Assembly (NCBI RefSeq): GCF_019972295.1
Contig: NZ_BLJA01000001.1
Span: 3,617,574 to 3,681,573 of the forward strand
Length of the DNA stretch: 64,000 nt
Direction of reading: 5' to 3'
Origin: Geobacter sp. AOG2
GTDB taxonomy: Bacteria > Desulfobacterota > Desulfuromonadia > Geobacterales > Pseudopelobacteraceae
Shown here: piece by piece, positions 7,591 through 16,251 of the stretch
How the letters are laid out: each line of letters opens with the position of its first letter
Numbering within the stretch: position 1 is the first letter of the stretch
Notes under the pieces: generated by a model
What the model was told of the DNA's origin: nothing
The model's database searches: none
What the model saw: only the letters and a program-made list of their open reading frames with translations
Made by a program: the position numbers and the translations under genes

Positions 7591-8640
7591 ATGAGCGAAA
7601 ACGAGAAGAACGATGCGGTCATAACGCCGCACGATACGAGATACCTGTTTGTGCTCCCGTTTTCTACGGATCGGGTGCTGGCTCGGCGTTTTCTCGCCAG
7701 CGACCGGCAGGTGGCCGGCAACATCCGTTTCGGCAAGATCCTGGAGACCCTGGACAAGGTGGCCGAGAATACCGCCTTGGCCTATGTCAACCGGTTCTAC
7801 CCGGAGGCGCGGGTCGTTACCGCCGCCATCGACAGTGTGGTGGTGAGGAACCTGGCCGATACGACCCACGACCTTGTCTTTTCCGCCCAGATCAATCATG
7901 TGGGCCGTTCTTCCATGGAGGTGGGCATACGGATCGAATGCCTGGGGGCGGGATGGGGACACCTCGCCACATGCTACTTCACCATGGTCGCCCGTTCCAC
8001 GGAAGGGGGAGAGGCGAAGAGCCTGACCCTGCCGCCGTTGACCTATGCCCAGGAGATCGAGGTGAAACGCTATAGGAAGGCTGAACAGCGGCGCCAGGCG
8101 TATCGGGACAGCCTGGCAAAGGCGGAGGAGATGCCGTCTCTGGAGGAGTACCTGTTTCTCAAAAAGTTGCATATGGAACAAGAGGCGGAAGAGTTCCGCG
8201 GGATACGTATCGGTCAGTTGATGCTTGAATCGACGCAGCGGGCGTATCCCGAGCAGGAAAACGTGCCCAAGACCGTCTTCGGCGGCTACCTCATCCGCAG
8301 GGCCTACGAACTGGCCGCCCTGACCGCGGAGATGGTCGCACCCGACCGGGTGGTGCCGTGCCAGGTGAACCGGATTAATTTCAACCAGCCGGTGTTTCTG
8401 GGCGACCAGCTCAAATTTATTGCTCGGGTGGTCTACACGGGCAAGACGACGATCACCGTCCAGTCCGATATCGAGCGGTTCAGTCGGGGCACGCACGACA
8501 AAGCGCTTTCCAATTCGTGCCTGTTCACCTTCAGGAACGTGGGCAGCGATCTGCAACCACAGCCGGTACCGCCCATCTACCCGGTAACCTATGCCGAGGA
8601 TGCCCGCTATCTGAACGCGTACCGCCAGAGGGTGGACTGA
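7591..8640 (+). CDS. Double-hotdog acyl-CoA thioesterase
   Basis: A 349-residue protein with two hotdog repeats, about residues 20-165 and 195-330. Each has the helix-region pattern of the BACH/ACOT family (GKILETLDKVAENTALAYVN and GGYLIRRAYELAALTAEMVA) followed by strands such as VVVRNLADTTHDLVFSAQI. Proteins of this type hydrolyse acyl-CoA to free acid and CoA, as in mitochondrial ACOT9-like enzymes. The internal ATG was chosen because AAAGG lies six bases before it; two earlier in-frame ATGs (7549, 7585) lack that spacing. It is transcribed alone; sixA converges from the other side. Confidence 0.8.
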   Translation: MSENEKNDAVITPHDTRYLFVLPFSTDRVLARRFLASDRQVAGNIRFGKILETLDKVAENTALAYVNRFYPEARVVTAAIDSVVVRNLADTTHDLVFSAQINHVGRSSMEVGIRIECLGAGWGHLATCYFTMVARSTEGGEAKSLTLPPLTYAQEIEVKRYRKAEQRRQAYRDSLAKAEEMPSLEEYLFLKKLHMEQEAEEFRGIRIGQLMLESTQRAYPEQENVPKTVFGGYLIRRAYELAALTAEMVAPDRVVPCQVNRINFNQPVFLGDQLKFIARVVYTGKTTITVQSDIERFSRGTHDKALSNSCLFTFRNVGSDLQPQPVPPIYPVTYAEDARYLNAYRQRVD

Positions 8641-8704
8641 CGGCATCCTCATCGATCAGAGGTGCAGACCCACGTATTCCAAATCAACGGGCAGGGACGG
8701 CCCC

Positions 8705-9244
8705 TCAACCGGTATGCTGTCCGGAGAAGGCCTTTTTAAGGGATTTCATGATCTTTTTGCCCGGAACGATATACCAGAGGAAGGTCGCGGGTTTCTCAAG
8801 CGCCGGGTTTGTTTCGTCCGTGTCGATGTCCAACTCCAGCGCGACGCAACTCCCCTTCTTCAGCGCAACCGGGGCGTGGCTGTCCAGGAGGGCCGCCACC
8901 AGCGAGCCGAGCTGGGGTTCGTGCCCCACGATCATGACCCGTTTCGCGTCGCTCTGTTGCAGGATGTAACGGGTGAGTTCATCCCGGTCGCCGTCCGGCT
9001 GGAGTTGTTCGACCATGAGGGTCCTGTTCTTCCGGCAGGCCCGTCCGGCGGCAATCTCCGCCGTCTGAACCGCACGCACCAGCGGGCTCGACAGGATGAG
9101 GCGCGGTTTGTGTCCATGCTCCGCCACCCTTTCCATCACCTTGTTGATGTCGGCTCTGCCCTGTTCCGTCAGATAACGCCACTCTTCATTCAGCCCGTCC
9201 GATCTTTCCACCGCTTCCCCATGCCTGAGAACATATAAAATCAT
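8705..9244 (-). CDS. sixA: Phosphohistidine phosphatase SixA
   Basis: A 179-residue member of the histidine phosphatase (phosphoglycerate-mutase-like) fold. The catalytic RHG lies at residues 7-9 (YVLRHGEA), the second conserved histidine in VGHEPQLGSLVAALL, and ILSSPLVRAVQTAEI is the conserved arginine motif. SixA removes phosphate from phosphohistidine in HPt or PTS proteins. The start follows GGGAGGGG. The C-terminal extension of about 20 residues (KIMKSLKKAFSGQ) is basic and not part of the core. It has its own sigma-70-like promoter. Confidence 0.85.
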   Translation of the reverse strand: MILYVLRHGEAVERSDGLNEEWRYLTEQGRADINKVMERVAEHGHKPRLILSSPLVRAVQTAEIAAGRACRKNRTLMVEQLQPDGDRDELTRYILQQSDAKRVMIVGHEPQLGSLVAALLDSHAPVALKKGSCVALELDIDTDETNPALEKPATFLWYIVPGKKIMKSLKKAFSGQHTG

Positions 9245-9272
9245 CGCCCCTCCCTTGACACGTAGTTAGTAA

Positions 9273-9300
9273 AGTATAGGTGCAACGGGGGTTTTTGCAA
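9273..9300 (-). promoter_or_regulatory. Sigma-70-like promoter of sixA
   Basis: On the minus strand TTGCAA (9300-9295) and TATACT (9278-9273) are separated by 16 bases. The -10 hexamer is about 29 bases upstream of the sixA ATG, a consistent distance for a short leader. Confidence 0.55.
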
Positions 9301-9534
9301 CTCCATTCGCGATGGTAACGGATTGGTGACAATGCCTTCCGACCGGATGCCCTCGCGGAAAAGCAAGCAGTAGTGCCGCGCTCCGCTCCCTGGCCCTGCG
9401 GATTGCGGGGTCGCGATGTCGCAAATATATTTCCCCACTGCAACCCGATTGTAGCAATGGGGAGGTATGATCTGCCGCAAAAGAGGTTTGAGTGCCGGAG
9501 TTGGCCGGCCAACCCTCGTGGACGGACAGGGTTA

Positions 9535-10737
9535 ATGACAGTTCAGGACAACCAGCATATCCCCACCCTCGGTGAGGTCATGAGAAGTGTAACGCCGGTC
9601 CTTTCCCATACGTCGGTCCAGGATGTCGTCACCACCTTTCAGGGGGACCCCGCCCTGCTGATGATACCGGTCGTCGTCGCCGGCGTGTTCGAAGGGGCCA
9701 TCAGCCGGAAGGAACTTTTCATTCGTCACCTTTCCCGGCCGTTTGCCATGGACCTGTTCGGCAAAAAACCGATCAGTACCCTGATCAGCGGCACGACGCT
9801 GGTCTTGGCCCCCGAGTGCGATATCAACTACGCCCTGACCCGCCTGCTGGAGCATGACCCCGAGCTGGATACCGATTCTTTCCCGGTCATACAGCAGGGT
9901 GCGTGTGTCGGGATCGTACATGTTTCCGAACTTTTGATGGCCATATCGCGGTCCCAGGCTCATCTTCTTGCAACGCTTGAGACCCTGAGCGCCAGGATCC
10001 GGGAAGAGGTGGAAAAGGCCCGTCAGATTCAGCAGGACCTGTTGCCGCCCTCCACCTGTAACTACGCCGGATTGGTGCTGGATGCGGTGCTGATCAACTC
10101 CTCCGAGATCAGCGGCGACGTGTATGATTATTTTTTCATCGACCAGAATCGGCTGGGGGTCATGGTAGGGGATGTGAGCGGCCACGGAGTCCAGTCCGGC
10201 ATGGTGGCCACCGCTGCCAAGGCGGGGCTGCACCTGCTGCTGGACGGGGGTGTCGCAACACCGGGAAAACTGCTCGGCGGGATGAACAAGGCCGTGTGCG
10301 CCACAGCGTCCAACTCCCTGATGATGACCGCCGTTATCGCCGTCATCGACCGCACGGCGAACAAGGTGTTTCTGGCCAATGCCGGCCATAACTATCCATA
10401 CCTGTACCGGTCGTCCGACGAAGCTGTCGTCATGCTGGACGGCACCGGCGGTTTTCCTCTCGGTTTTGACATGGGCAGCGAATACCATGAGATCGCCATC
10501 GATTTCCAGTGCGGCGACCTGCTGATCCTTTACAGCGACGGCATTGTGGAGGCCCGAAACGAGGAAGGCGATGAGTTCGGCTATGAGCGATTCTCCCGCT
10601 ATGCACGGCAAAACTCCGGGAGCAGCCCGGAATCCTTCCGGCTCGGGTTACTTGACGCGGTACGCACCTTCAGCGGCGCGGAATGCTTTGAAGACGACGT
10701 GACGCTCCTGGTCGTTGCCGCAGAGCCGGTCCCATGA
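9535..10737 (+). CDS. CBS-domain SpoIIE/RsbU-type phosphatase
   Basis: A 400-residue protein. Residues 10-140 form a CBS-pair-like regulatory module (LGEVMRSVTPVLSHTSVQDVV, and SFPVIQQGACVGIVHVSELL), a helical linker with REEVEKARQIQQDLLPP follows, and residues 175-400 are a PP2C-type SpoIIE domain. The metal-binding aspartates are visible in SGDVYDYFF, VGDVSGHGVQSGM, LYSDGIVEA and FEDDVTLLV. Such phosphatases dephosphorylate a STAS anti-anti-sigma protein in partner-switching pathways; the CBS pair probably senses an adenine nucleotide. The next two genes encode the expected kinase and STAS partner, joined by an ATGA overlap. The start follows an ACAGG site. Confidence 0.85.
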   Translation: MTVQDNQHIPTLGEVMRSVTPVLSHTSVQDVVTTFQGDPALLMIPVVVAGVFEGAISRKELFIRHLSRPFAMDLFGKKPISTLISGTTLVLAPECDINYALTRLLEHDPELDTDSFPVIQQGACVGIVHVSELLMAISRSQAHLLATLETLSARIREEVEKARQIQQDLLPPSTCNYAGLVLDAVLINSSEISGDVYDYFFIDQNRLGVMVGDVSGHGVQSGMVATAAKAGLHLLLDGGVATPGKLLGGMNKAVCATASNSLMMTAVIAVIDRTANKVFLANAGHNYPYLYRSSDEAVVMLDGTGGFPLGFDMGSEYHEIAIDFQCGDLLILYSDGIVEARNEEGDEFGYERFSRYARQNSGSSPESFRLGLLDAVRTFSGAECFEDDVTLLVVAAEPVP

Positions 10738-11342
10738 TCGGAAGACTTCACAGAAAATACCAGAGAGAGACCATCAATATGTTCAGTCTGAGCAAGCATG
10801 GCAGGGTCATATGTTCACCGGCACCTTCCCTGTCATGCGGCGATTTTCGCGAGATACACGAGTGGCCGGTCCTGTCTTCCGAGGACAAGGAGGAAATCAT
10901 CGACCGCGTGGGGCGCCTCATTGAGGGAGACGACGCCTCTCACGAGTTTTTGCGGCAGCGCGCCGCCCTGATGGCGGATGAGATGTTGGAAAACGCCCTT
11001 TATTGCGCGCCCCGTGACGCGAGCGGTAACCAAATATATGCCAAAGGCGAAAAACGCCGTCTGTCCCCCGCCGAGGAAATCGTCCTGCGCTGCGCCTTTG
11101 ACGGTGAAAAGCTCTTCCTGGAGGTCAGCGACAGTTGGGGCCGGCTTTCTCCCGAAACCGTGCAGGGGTATATCGCAATCAACCTTGCCCACGATACCTC
11201 AACCGACCGGGCCGGACGCGGACTCTACTTCATGTGGAAATTCATGAAGGACTTTTACGTAAATTTTGCGCCGGGCCTGAAAACCTCTGTGGGAGGCTAT
11301 CTCCTGCTCAACCCGGATTCATACGAATATGGAGCGATTTGA
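10734..11342 (+). CDS. HATPase-type anti-sigma/serine kinase-like protein
   Basis: A 202-residue protein whose start overlaps the phosphatase stop by four bases. It carries a GHKL ATPase pattern: the N-box-like ADEMLENALYCAPRD (about residues 80-95) and a G1-like segment EVSDSWGRL. The flanking GRGLYFMWKFMKD resembles the G2 region. It is more divergent than RsbW or SpoIIAB, with an insertion of about 30 residues between the boxes. In partner switching this protein would phosphorylate the STAS protein and bind a sigma factor or other target. No sigma gene is adjacent. The assignment rests on motifs and context together. Confidence 0.7.
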   Translation: MIGRLHRKYQRETINMFSLSKHGRVICSPAPSLSCGDFREIHEWPVLSSEDKEEIIDRVGRLIEGDDASHEFLRQRAALMADEMLENALYCAPRDASGNQIYAKGEKRRLSPAEEIVLRCAFDGEKLFLEVSDSWGRLSPETVQGYIAINLAHDTSTDRAGRGLYFMWKFMKDFYVNFAPGLKTSVGGYLLLNPDSYEYGAI

Positions 11343-11343
11343 C

Positions 11344-11661
11344 ATGGAACAGCAATTCAAGATTGAGATCAAAAACGGCAGCACGAGCGACACGGTTCAT
11401 TTTCACGGAAACATCGACAGCCATGCCGACAGCCACTTTGAGGAGCTGAGCAAGAGGATATCGAAGAAGATGGTGGTCTTCGACTTCAGTAGCGTGGGGC
11501 GCATAAACTCCATGGGTATCGCCCTGCTACTCCGTTCCATCAAGGCGATCAAGACGGAAAAGGACGCACAGATTAGCATTCAGGGCGTCAATCAAATCAA
11601 TGCCATGCTCTTTAAGATGACGGGTATTTATCTGTTGGCACCCGAGGCAAAGCGGTCATAA
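11344..11661 (+). CDS. STAS-domain anti-sigma factor antagonist
   Basis: A 105-residue STAS domain: beta strand VHFHGNIDSHADSHFEEL, strand VVFDFSSVGRINSMGIALLL, and the final strand QISIQGVNQINAMLFKMTGI. Ser56 in INSMGI occupies the position phosphorylated in SpoIIAA/RsbV. It therefore completes a phosphatase-kinase-STAS cassette. The ATG at 11344 is preferred, with GGAG nine bases upstream; another in-frame ATG at 11329 would overlap the kinase gene more deeply. The gene directly continues into a small ORF 16 bases downstream. Confidence 0.85.
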   Translation: MEQQFKIEIKNGSTSDTVHFHGNIDSHADSHFEELSKRISKKMVVFDFSSVGRINSMGIALLLRSIKAIKTEKDAQISIQGVNQINAMLFKMTGIYLLAPEAKRS

Positions 11662-11677
11662 TCCAGGAGTCGAGATC

Positions 11678-11827
11678 ATGTGGAATCCCAGGAGAGTGTG
11701 GCGGATTTTCGATTATTCGGAACTTGACCAGCAGATCGAAAAGTTCAGGCAACTGGCCTTTGAGTATAAGAAGAGCAACAAGAGCTATTACGGAGAGTAT
11801 CTGTCGAGTTTTCTGTTCGGCGACTAG
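11678..11827 (+). CDS. 49-residue small protein in partner-switching operon
   Basis: An ATG preceded by AGGAG at ideal spacing opens a 49-codon frame ending in TAG at 11825-11827, sixteen bases after the STAS gene. The product begins MWNPRRVWRIFDYSELDQQI and is rich in aromatic and charged residues, with a predicted amphipathic helix (EKFRQLAFEYKKS) and an FLFGD tail. I do not recognise a family. The good ribosome binding site, codon use like its neighbours and operon position argue that it is a real gene. It could be the target or a regulator of the upstream module; that is inference. Confidence 0.6.
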   Translation: MWNPRRVWRIFDYSELDQQIEKFRQLAFEYKKSNKSYYGEYLSSFLFGD

Positions 11828-12079
11828 CACCCTGTGCGGTCGGCTCGCCGCATGAGTCGTGGATTTCCTCCCATGCCGCGAACATAGCACTGCGATTGTG
11901 CCTGGCTGCCTCCAGAGGCCATCAGGGCCCTTTCCAGCGTCGCGACCTTTCCACCGTTCGCCAATGCCGTTGATCGTCTTTCCCCCCAGTCCGCAGTCGC
12001 AGAGGCGTTGTATTCGCCGCCCGCCCGTGGTATATGTACCCATTCCGTAGCGTTTATTTTTTTCGGGAAAAGGTGTCCC

Positions 12080-13036
12080 ATGTCCCTGGCAGATCAGGTC
12101 TTGAGCGGCGACATCCGTGCCGCGGCGCGGATGATGCGCGATATCGACGATAACCGCCCCCATGCGGTCGAGGAGTTGAAACGTCTCTACCCCCACACCG
12201 GCAAGGCCTACATCATCGGCATCACCGGTCCTCCGGGAGCAGGTAAATCGACTCTGGTGGACCAGTTGACCGCGTCCTTCCGCAAAAAGGGTAAAAAAGT
12301 CGGCGTGGTAGCCGTCGACCCCACCAGCCCCTTCACCGGGGGGGCCATTCTGGGGGACCGTATCCGCATGAACCGCCACGCCTCCGACGAGGGGGTTTTC
12401 ATCCGCAGTCTGGCCACCCGCGGCGCCTTGGGCGGCCTGTCCCGTTCCACCTCCGATGTGGCCCTGGTCATGGATGCCCTGGGGATGGAGGTCGTCATCA
12501 TCGAAACCGTCGGCGTCGGCCAGGATGAGGTGGATATCGTCAAGACCGCCCACACCACCTGCGTCGTCATGGTGCCGGGGCTGGGTGACGATATTCAAGC
12601 CATCAAGGCCGGCATTCTGGAGATAGGCGATGTCTTTGTGGTCAACAAGGCCGACCGCGACGGCGCCGACCGCACTGCCCGGGAATTGACCACCATGTTG
12701 GAAATGCGCAACGCCCCGGAGGGGAGCTGGAACCCCCAGGTCCTCAAGACCGAAGCTCAGCGTGGCGCCGGAATGGATGAATTGGCGGGCGAAATCCTGG
12801 CCCACCGGGATTTCCTTTTTACCAGTGGCCTGATCGCCAATTTCGTCAGGGAACGCAACCAACGGCATTTTGTGGATATCCTGCGCGACGGCCTCTACCG
12901 GCACGCCATGGCGTTCATGGAGCGCGACGGGATGCTGGAGCGGATCGTGGACGGCATGGGCGATAACACCATCGATCCCTATTCGGCGGCCGAGGACGTT
13001 ATCGCGCGCATGACGGGAGGCGCGGCCGAACCATGA
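12080..13036 (+). CDS. meaB: MeaB-type GTPase chaperone of methylmalonyl-CoA mutase
   Basis: A 318-residue G3E-family GTPase (MeaB/ArgK). The P-loop GPPGAGKST is at residues 50-58, switch-like IIETVGVGQDEVDI follows, and NKADRDGAD is the base-recognition motif. MeaB guards the cobalamin cofactor of methylmalonyl-CoA mutase, gating its loading and exchanging damaged cofactor. The start is the ATG after AAAAGG; the longer frame begins with low-complexity sequence. The stop overlaps the cbiQ start (ATGA), so meaB is translationally coupled to cobalt transport genes. The mutase itself is not in the window. The 252 bases upstream hold no recognisable riboswitch. Confidence 0.9.
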   Translation: MSLADQVLSGDIRAAARMMRDIDDNRPHAVEELKRLYPHTGKAYIIGITGPPGAGKSTLVDQLTASFRKKGKKVGVVAVDPTSPFTGGAILGDRIRMNRHASDEGVFIRSLATRGALGGLSRSTSDVALVMDALGMEVVIIETVGVGQDEVDIVKTAHTTCVVMVPGLGDDIQAIKAGILEIGDVFVVNKADRDGADRTARELTTMLEMRNAPEGSWNPQVLKTEAQRGAGMDELAGEILAHRDFLFTSGLIANFVRERNQRHFVDILRDGLYRHAMAFMERDGMLERIVDGMGDNTIDPYSAAEDVIARMTGGAAEP

Positions 13037-13800
13037 GACACCTGAGCCGACAGGATAGCGCGGGCGGGCTTGCCGCAACTGTCGATCCGCGTATCCGGCT
13101 TTTGGCCTCCGGCGTGCTGCTGGCGCTGGTCGTCAGTTCCTCCGGAGCTGTCTTCCCCTGGGCCGTGGCGGCATTCTGTCTGCCGGCAGCCCTGGCGCAG
13201 GGCATGAGGCCGCGGACGCTTCTGTTGCGTCTGTTGCATCCCTTGTTCATCGCCGCTGTGGTCCTCGTCCTGAAGTCGTTCATGGGGCCGGGAGCCTCTG
13301 TCGAGCTGTTCAGGCTCGGTTCTTTCGGGGCCGACCTTCATGTAGGCGGGTTGCGGGACGGCCTCCTGATCGCCTCCCGCATTATGGGGGCGGTGTCGGT
13401 GGCGGTGCTTCTGGGCCAGGTGGCGACCTTTACGGAAACCATGGCGGCCTTGGCGTGGCTGCGGGTTCCCCGCGCCCTGGTGGAGGTAACCCTGTTCGCC
13501 TGGCGTTCGTTGTTCATGCTGTACGACGATGCCGCCACGGTCTACACGGCCCAGAAAAACCGTCTCGGTTATTGCGGCCTGCGCCGCGGCCTCCGGTCGT
13601 TCGGCACCATGGCCGGCATGCTGGTCATCCGTGCCTTCGACAACAGCGACGCCATGACCACCGCCATGACGCAGCGGGGCTATGACGGCTCGCTGCCGCT
13701 CTTGCGAGGATCGCGGCTTAGCCTGGTGCAGGTGACCGGATTGGCGGTTTTCATCGCCGTGGTCACCGCCGCATGGAGCGTACAGAATTGGCCACGATGA
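13033..13800 (+). CDS. cbiQ: ECF cobalt transporter, CbiQ membrane component
   Basis: A 255-residue membrane protein with about five hydrophobic segments and the CbiQ/EcfT C-terminal coupling helix region. DPRIRLLASGVLLALVV at the N-terminus and AMTQRGYDG near the end, the conserved Ala-Arg-Gly-type motif that docks to the ATPase, support the call. It would form the transmembrane T-component of an energy-coupling-factor transporter. Start and stop both overlap neighbours by ATGA, linking meaB, cbiQ and cbiO in one coupled operon. No CbiM or CbiN substrate-binding gene is present in the window; it must be elsewhere or the metal could be nickel. Confidence 0.85.
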   Translation: MRHLSRQDSAGGLAATVDPRIRLLASGVLLALVVSSSGAVFPWAVAAFCLPAALAQGMRPRTLLLRLLHPLFIAAVVLVLKSFMGPGASVELFRLGSFGADLHVGGLRDGLLIASRIMGAVSVAVLLGQVATFTETMAALAWLRVPRALVEVTLFAWRSLFMLYDDAATVYTAQKNRLGYCGLRRGLRSFGTMAGMLVIRAFDNSDAMTTAMTQRGYDGSLPLLRGSRLSLVQVTGLAVFIAVVTAAWSVQNWPR

Positions 13801-14645
13801 CCCCGCGCCTTGCCGCGCAGATAGCCTCATTCTGCTACCCCGACGGCACCGTTGCCCTGAACGGCATCCACCTTGAGGTCATGCAGGGTGAATTTTGCGG
13901 CATTTTGGGCTCCAACGGTTCGGGCAAGACCACCCTGCTCAAGATTCTGGATGGCATCGTCAAGGAGTATGACGGTACGGTACTCCTGGACGGGGACGAG
14001 ATCCGGCGGCTTTCGCCCCGGGAAATCTACGGCAAGATGGGGCTGGTGTTCCAGAACCCGGATGATCAGCTTTTCGCCCACTCGGTGTACGAGGATGTGG
14101 CCTTCGGCCCGCGCAACATGGGGTGCGGCGAGGCAGAGGTGGGTCGCAGGGTTTCCGAGGCGCTGGAGGCGGTGGAGATGGCCGGCCTGGCACGCAAGGA
14201 CATTCAGAACCTGAGCTACGGCCAGAAGAAGCGGGTCTGCATCGCCGGGCTCCTGGCCATGGGGCACGAAATCCTGCTTCTGGACGAGCCGACCGCCGGC
14301 CTCGACCCCATGGGCGAGCACCGCATGATGGAACTCTTGACCCGCCTGAACCGGGAATCGGGAGTCACCATTGTGATGGCGACCCATAGTGTGGATCTGG
14401 TGCCGGTCTTCTTATCCCGCCTGCATGTCTTGAGCCGGGGAGAACTGGTCCGCAGCGGTACGCCGGAGGAGGTCTTTCATTCCCCGGAGGAGTTGGCGAA
14501 CGTCAAGCTGCGCCTTCCCTACATAGCCGAGCTTATCCACCGGCTCAGGATCGACGATCATCTTCCCTTCAAGCGCCTTCCCCTGACCATCGGCGAGGCG
14601 CGGCGGGAGATCCTGGAGACCATGGGCGGGCAAGGGAAACCATAA
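13797..14645 (+). CDS. cbiO: ECF transporter ATPase, CbiO
   Basis: A 282-residue ABC ATPase: Walker A GSNGSGKTT (about residues 38-46), Q-loop VFQNPDDQLFAHSVYEDV (a CbiO hallmark), signature LSYGQKKR, Walker B ILLLDEPTAGLDPMG and switch histidine ATHSVD. It energises the CbiQ membrane component. The start was set at the ATG overlapping the cbiQ stop; an in-frame ATG 24 bases earlier would lie inside cbiQ. The signature LSYGQ departs from the usual LSGGQ, which is common in CbiO proteins. Confidence 0.9.
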   Translation: MTPRLAAQIASFCYPDGTVALNGIHLEVMQGEFCGILGSNGSGKTTLLKILDGIVKEYDGTVLLDGDEIRRLSPREIYGKMGLVFQNPDDQLFAHSVYEDVAFGPRNMGCGEAEVGRRVSEALEAVEMAGLARKDIQNLSYGQKKRVCIAGLLAMGHEILLLDEPTAGLDPMGEHRMMELLTRLNRESGVTIVMATHSVDLVPVFLSRLHVLSRGELVRSGTPEEVFHSPEELANVKLRLPYIAELIHRLRIDDHLPFKRLPLTIGEARREILETMGGQGKP

Positions 14646-14690
14646 CGGGCGTTGCAATGCGCCTGATTCTGAATCACGCCTGGAGTTGCT

Positions 14691-16163
14691 GTGGATAGAA
14701 AATCACTGGAATCGCTGTTTAACCGCATAGGTGCCGTCAACTGCCTGGTCATGGGAGACCTGATGCTGGATGAATACCTGTGGGGCAAGACCGAGCGCAT
14801 CTCCCCGGAAGCGCCGGTGCAGGTGGTGGATGTGCTGCGCGAAGAGTTGCGCCTGGGAGGCGCGGGCAATGTGGTGAACAGCCTGCGGGCGCTGGGGGCT
14901 CAGGTGGCGGTTTGCTCGGCTGTAGGGCAGGACGATAACGGCGAGGCCCTTCTGGCGGCCCTCGGACGCCAGAAGGCCGGTACGGAAGCCGTGTTTCGCG
15001 ATCCGGCGCGGCGCACCAGCCGCAAGACACGGGTGGTGGCTTCCAACCAGCAGATAGTACGCATCGACCGGGAATCGCGCACCCCTCTTCCCCGTGACGT
15101 GGAAGAAATGGTCTGCGCCTGGATCACTACCCATGCCGAACAGTTTCATGTCATCCTCATGTCCGATTACAACAAAGGGGTGCTGACCCAGCGCGTCATC
15201 GACACCACCATCGCCGCGGCCCTCAAGGCAGCCGTTCCCGTACTGGTAGACCCCAAGGGGGCGGACTTCGCCCGCTACCACGGCGCGACCATCCTCACCC
15301 CCAACCGCAAGGAGGCCGAGACCGCCTCCGGTGTGGCCATCCGTGACGTGGACTCCCTCTCCCAGGCCGCCGAATTGATCATGGAGACCGCCGGGCTGGA
15401 ACACCTGCTGATCACCCGCAGCGAGGAAGGGATGTCCCTGTTCACGCGCCACGGCGCGGCGGTTCATATCCCGACCGTAGCCCGGGAGGTGTTCGACGTT
15501 TCCGGCGCCGGAGACACGGTCCTGGCAACCCTGGCAGTGGGCATGGCCTCCGGATTGTCCATGGCCGAGGCGGCCGGATTGGCCAACGTGGCAGCCGGCA
15601 TTGCAGTCGGCAAGCTGGGAACCTCCACGGTCGCGCCGGCCGAGATCATCAATGCCGTGGCACTCGGCCACAGCGACAGCGAGTCCAAGATCAAGAACCG
15701 TGACGTGCTGCCCTCCATCATCGAGGCCGAGAAGGCGAGGGGCAAGCGGATCGTCTTTACCAACGGCTGCTTTGACCTGCTGCACGCCGGGCACGTCAAG
15801 TACCTCCAGAAGGCCCGCCGCTTGGGGGACCTCCTGGTGCTGGGCCTCAACAGCGACGCCTCGGTGCGCCGACTCAAGGGCTCCAAACGTCCCCTGATCG
15901 GTGAAGAGGAACGGGCCCACATCCTTGCGGCGCTGGACTGCATCGATTACGTGGTGATCTTCGACGAGGACACCCCGTTGGAGTTGATTACGGCGCTGAA
16001 GCCGCATATCCTGGCAAAGGGAGGCGACTACACCGCCGACGGAGTCGTGGGAAAGGCGGTGGTTGAGGCCTACGGCGGGCGAGTGGAACTGGTGTCGTTC
16101 GTGGACGGCAAATCCACCACCAATATCATCGAGCGGGTGCTGGAACGCTATTCCGCGGGCTGA
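14691..16163 (+). CDS. hldE: Bifunctional heptose-7-P kinase / heptose-1-P adenylyltransferase
   Basis: A 490-residue fusion enzyme for ADP-heptose synthesis in lipopolysaccharide inner-core assembly. Residues 1-325 are a PfkB-type kinase with DLMLDEYLWG, the GAGNVVNSLRALGA substrate loop and catalytic DVSGAGDTVLATLA near residue 268. Residues 340-490 are a nucleotidyltransferase with FTNGCFDLLHAGHVKYL (HxGH near residue 363). Length and order match HldE of other proteobacteria. The start is GTG after a CTGGAG site. It stands 45 bases after cbiO and may have its own promoter. Confidence 0.93.
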   Translation: MDRKSLESLFNRIGAVNCLVMGDLMLDEYLWGKTERISPEAPVQVVDVLREELRLGGAGNVVNSLRALGAQVAVCSAVGQDDNGEALLAALGRQKAGTEAVFRDPARRTSRKTRVVASNQQIVRIDRESRTPLPRDVEEMVCAWITTHAEQFHVILMSDYNKGVLTQRVIDTTIAAALKAAVPVLVDPKGADFARYHGATILTPNRKEAETASGVAIRDVDSLSQAAELIMETAGLEHLLITRSEEGMSLFTRHGAAVHIPTVAREVFDVSGAGDTVLATLAVGMASGLSMAEAAGLANVAAGIAVGKLGTSTVAPAEIINAVALGHSDSESKIKNRDVLPSIIEAEKARGKRIVFTNGCFDLLHAGHVKYLQKARRLGDLLVLGLNSDASVRRLKGSKRPLIGEEERAHILAALDCIDYVVIFDEDTPLELITALKPHILAKGGDYTADGVVGKAVVEAYGGRVELVSFVDGKSTTNIIERVLERYSAG

Positions 16164-16251
16164 CCGGTGTTGCATTAGCCGATTTTTATCCTACAATTTT
16201 GGCAGGGCATGTAATTTAATCTTACTTGAAAGTGATCGAACAGGAGTGGTC

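Noticed and set aside
11828-12079. Cobalamin riboswitch before meaB
   Set aside because: No B12-box (GCCACTG) on either strand; the region contains no clear conserved stems.
11612-13078. Minus-strand frame of 488 codons opposite the STAS-meaB region
   Set aside because: It is antisense to meaB, STAS and the 49-codon gene, lacks a ribosome binding site and encodes a low-complexity product.
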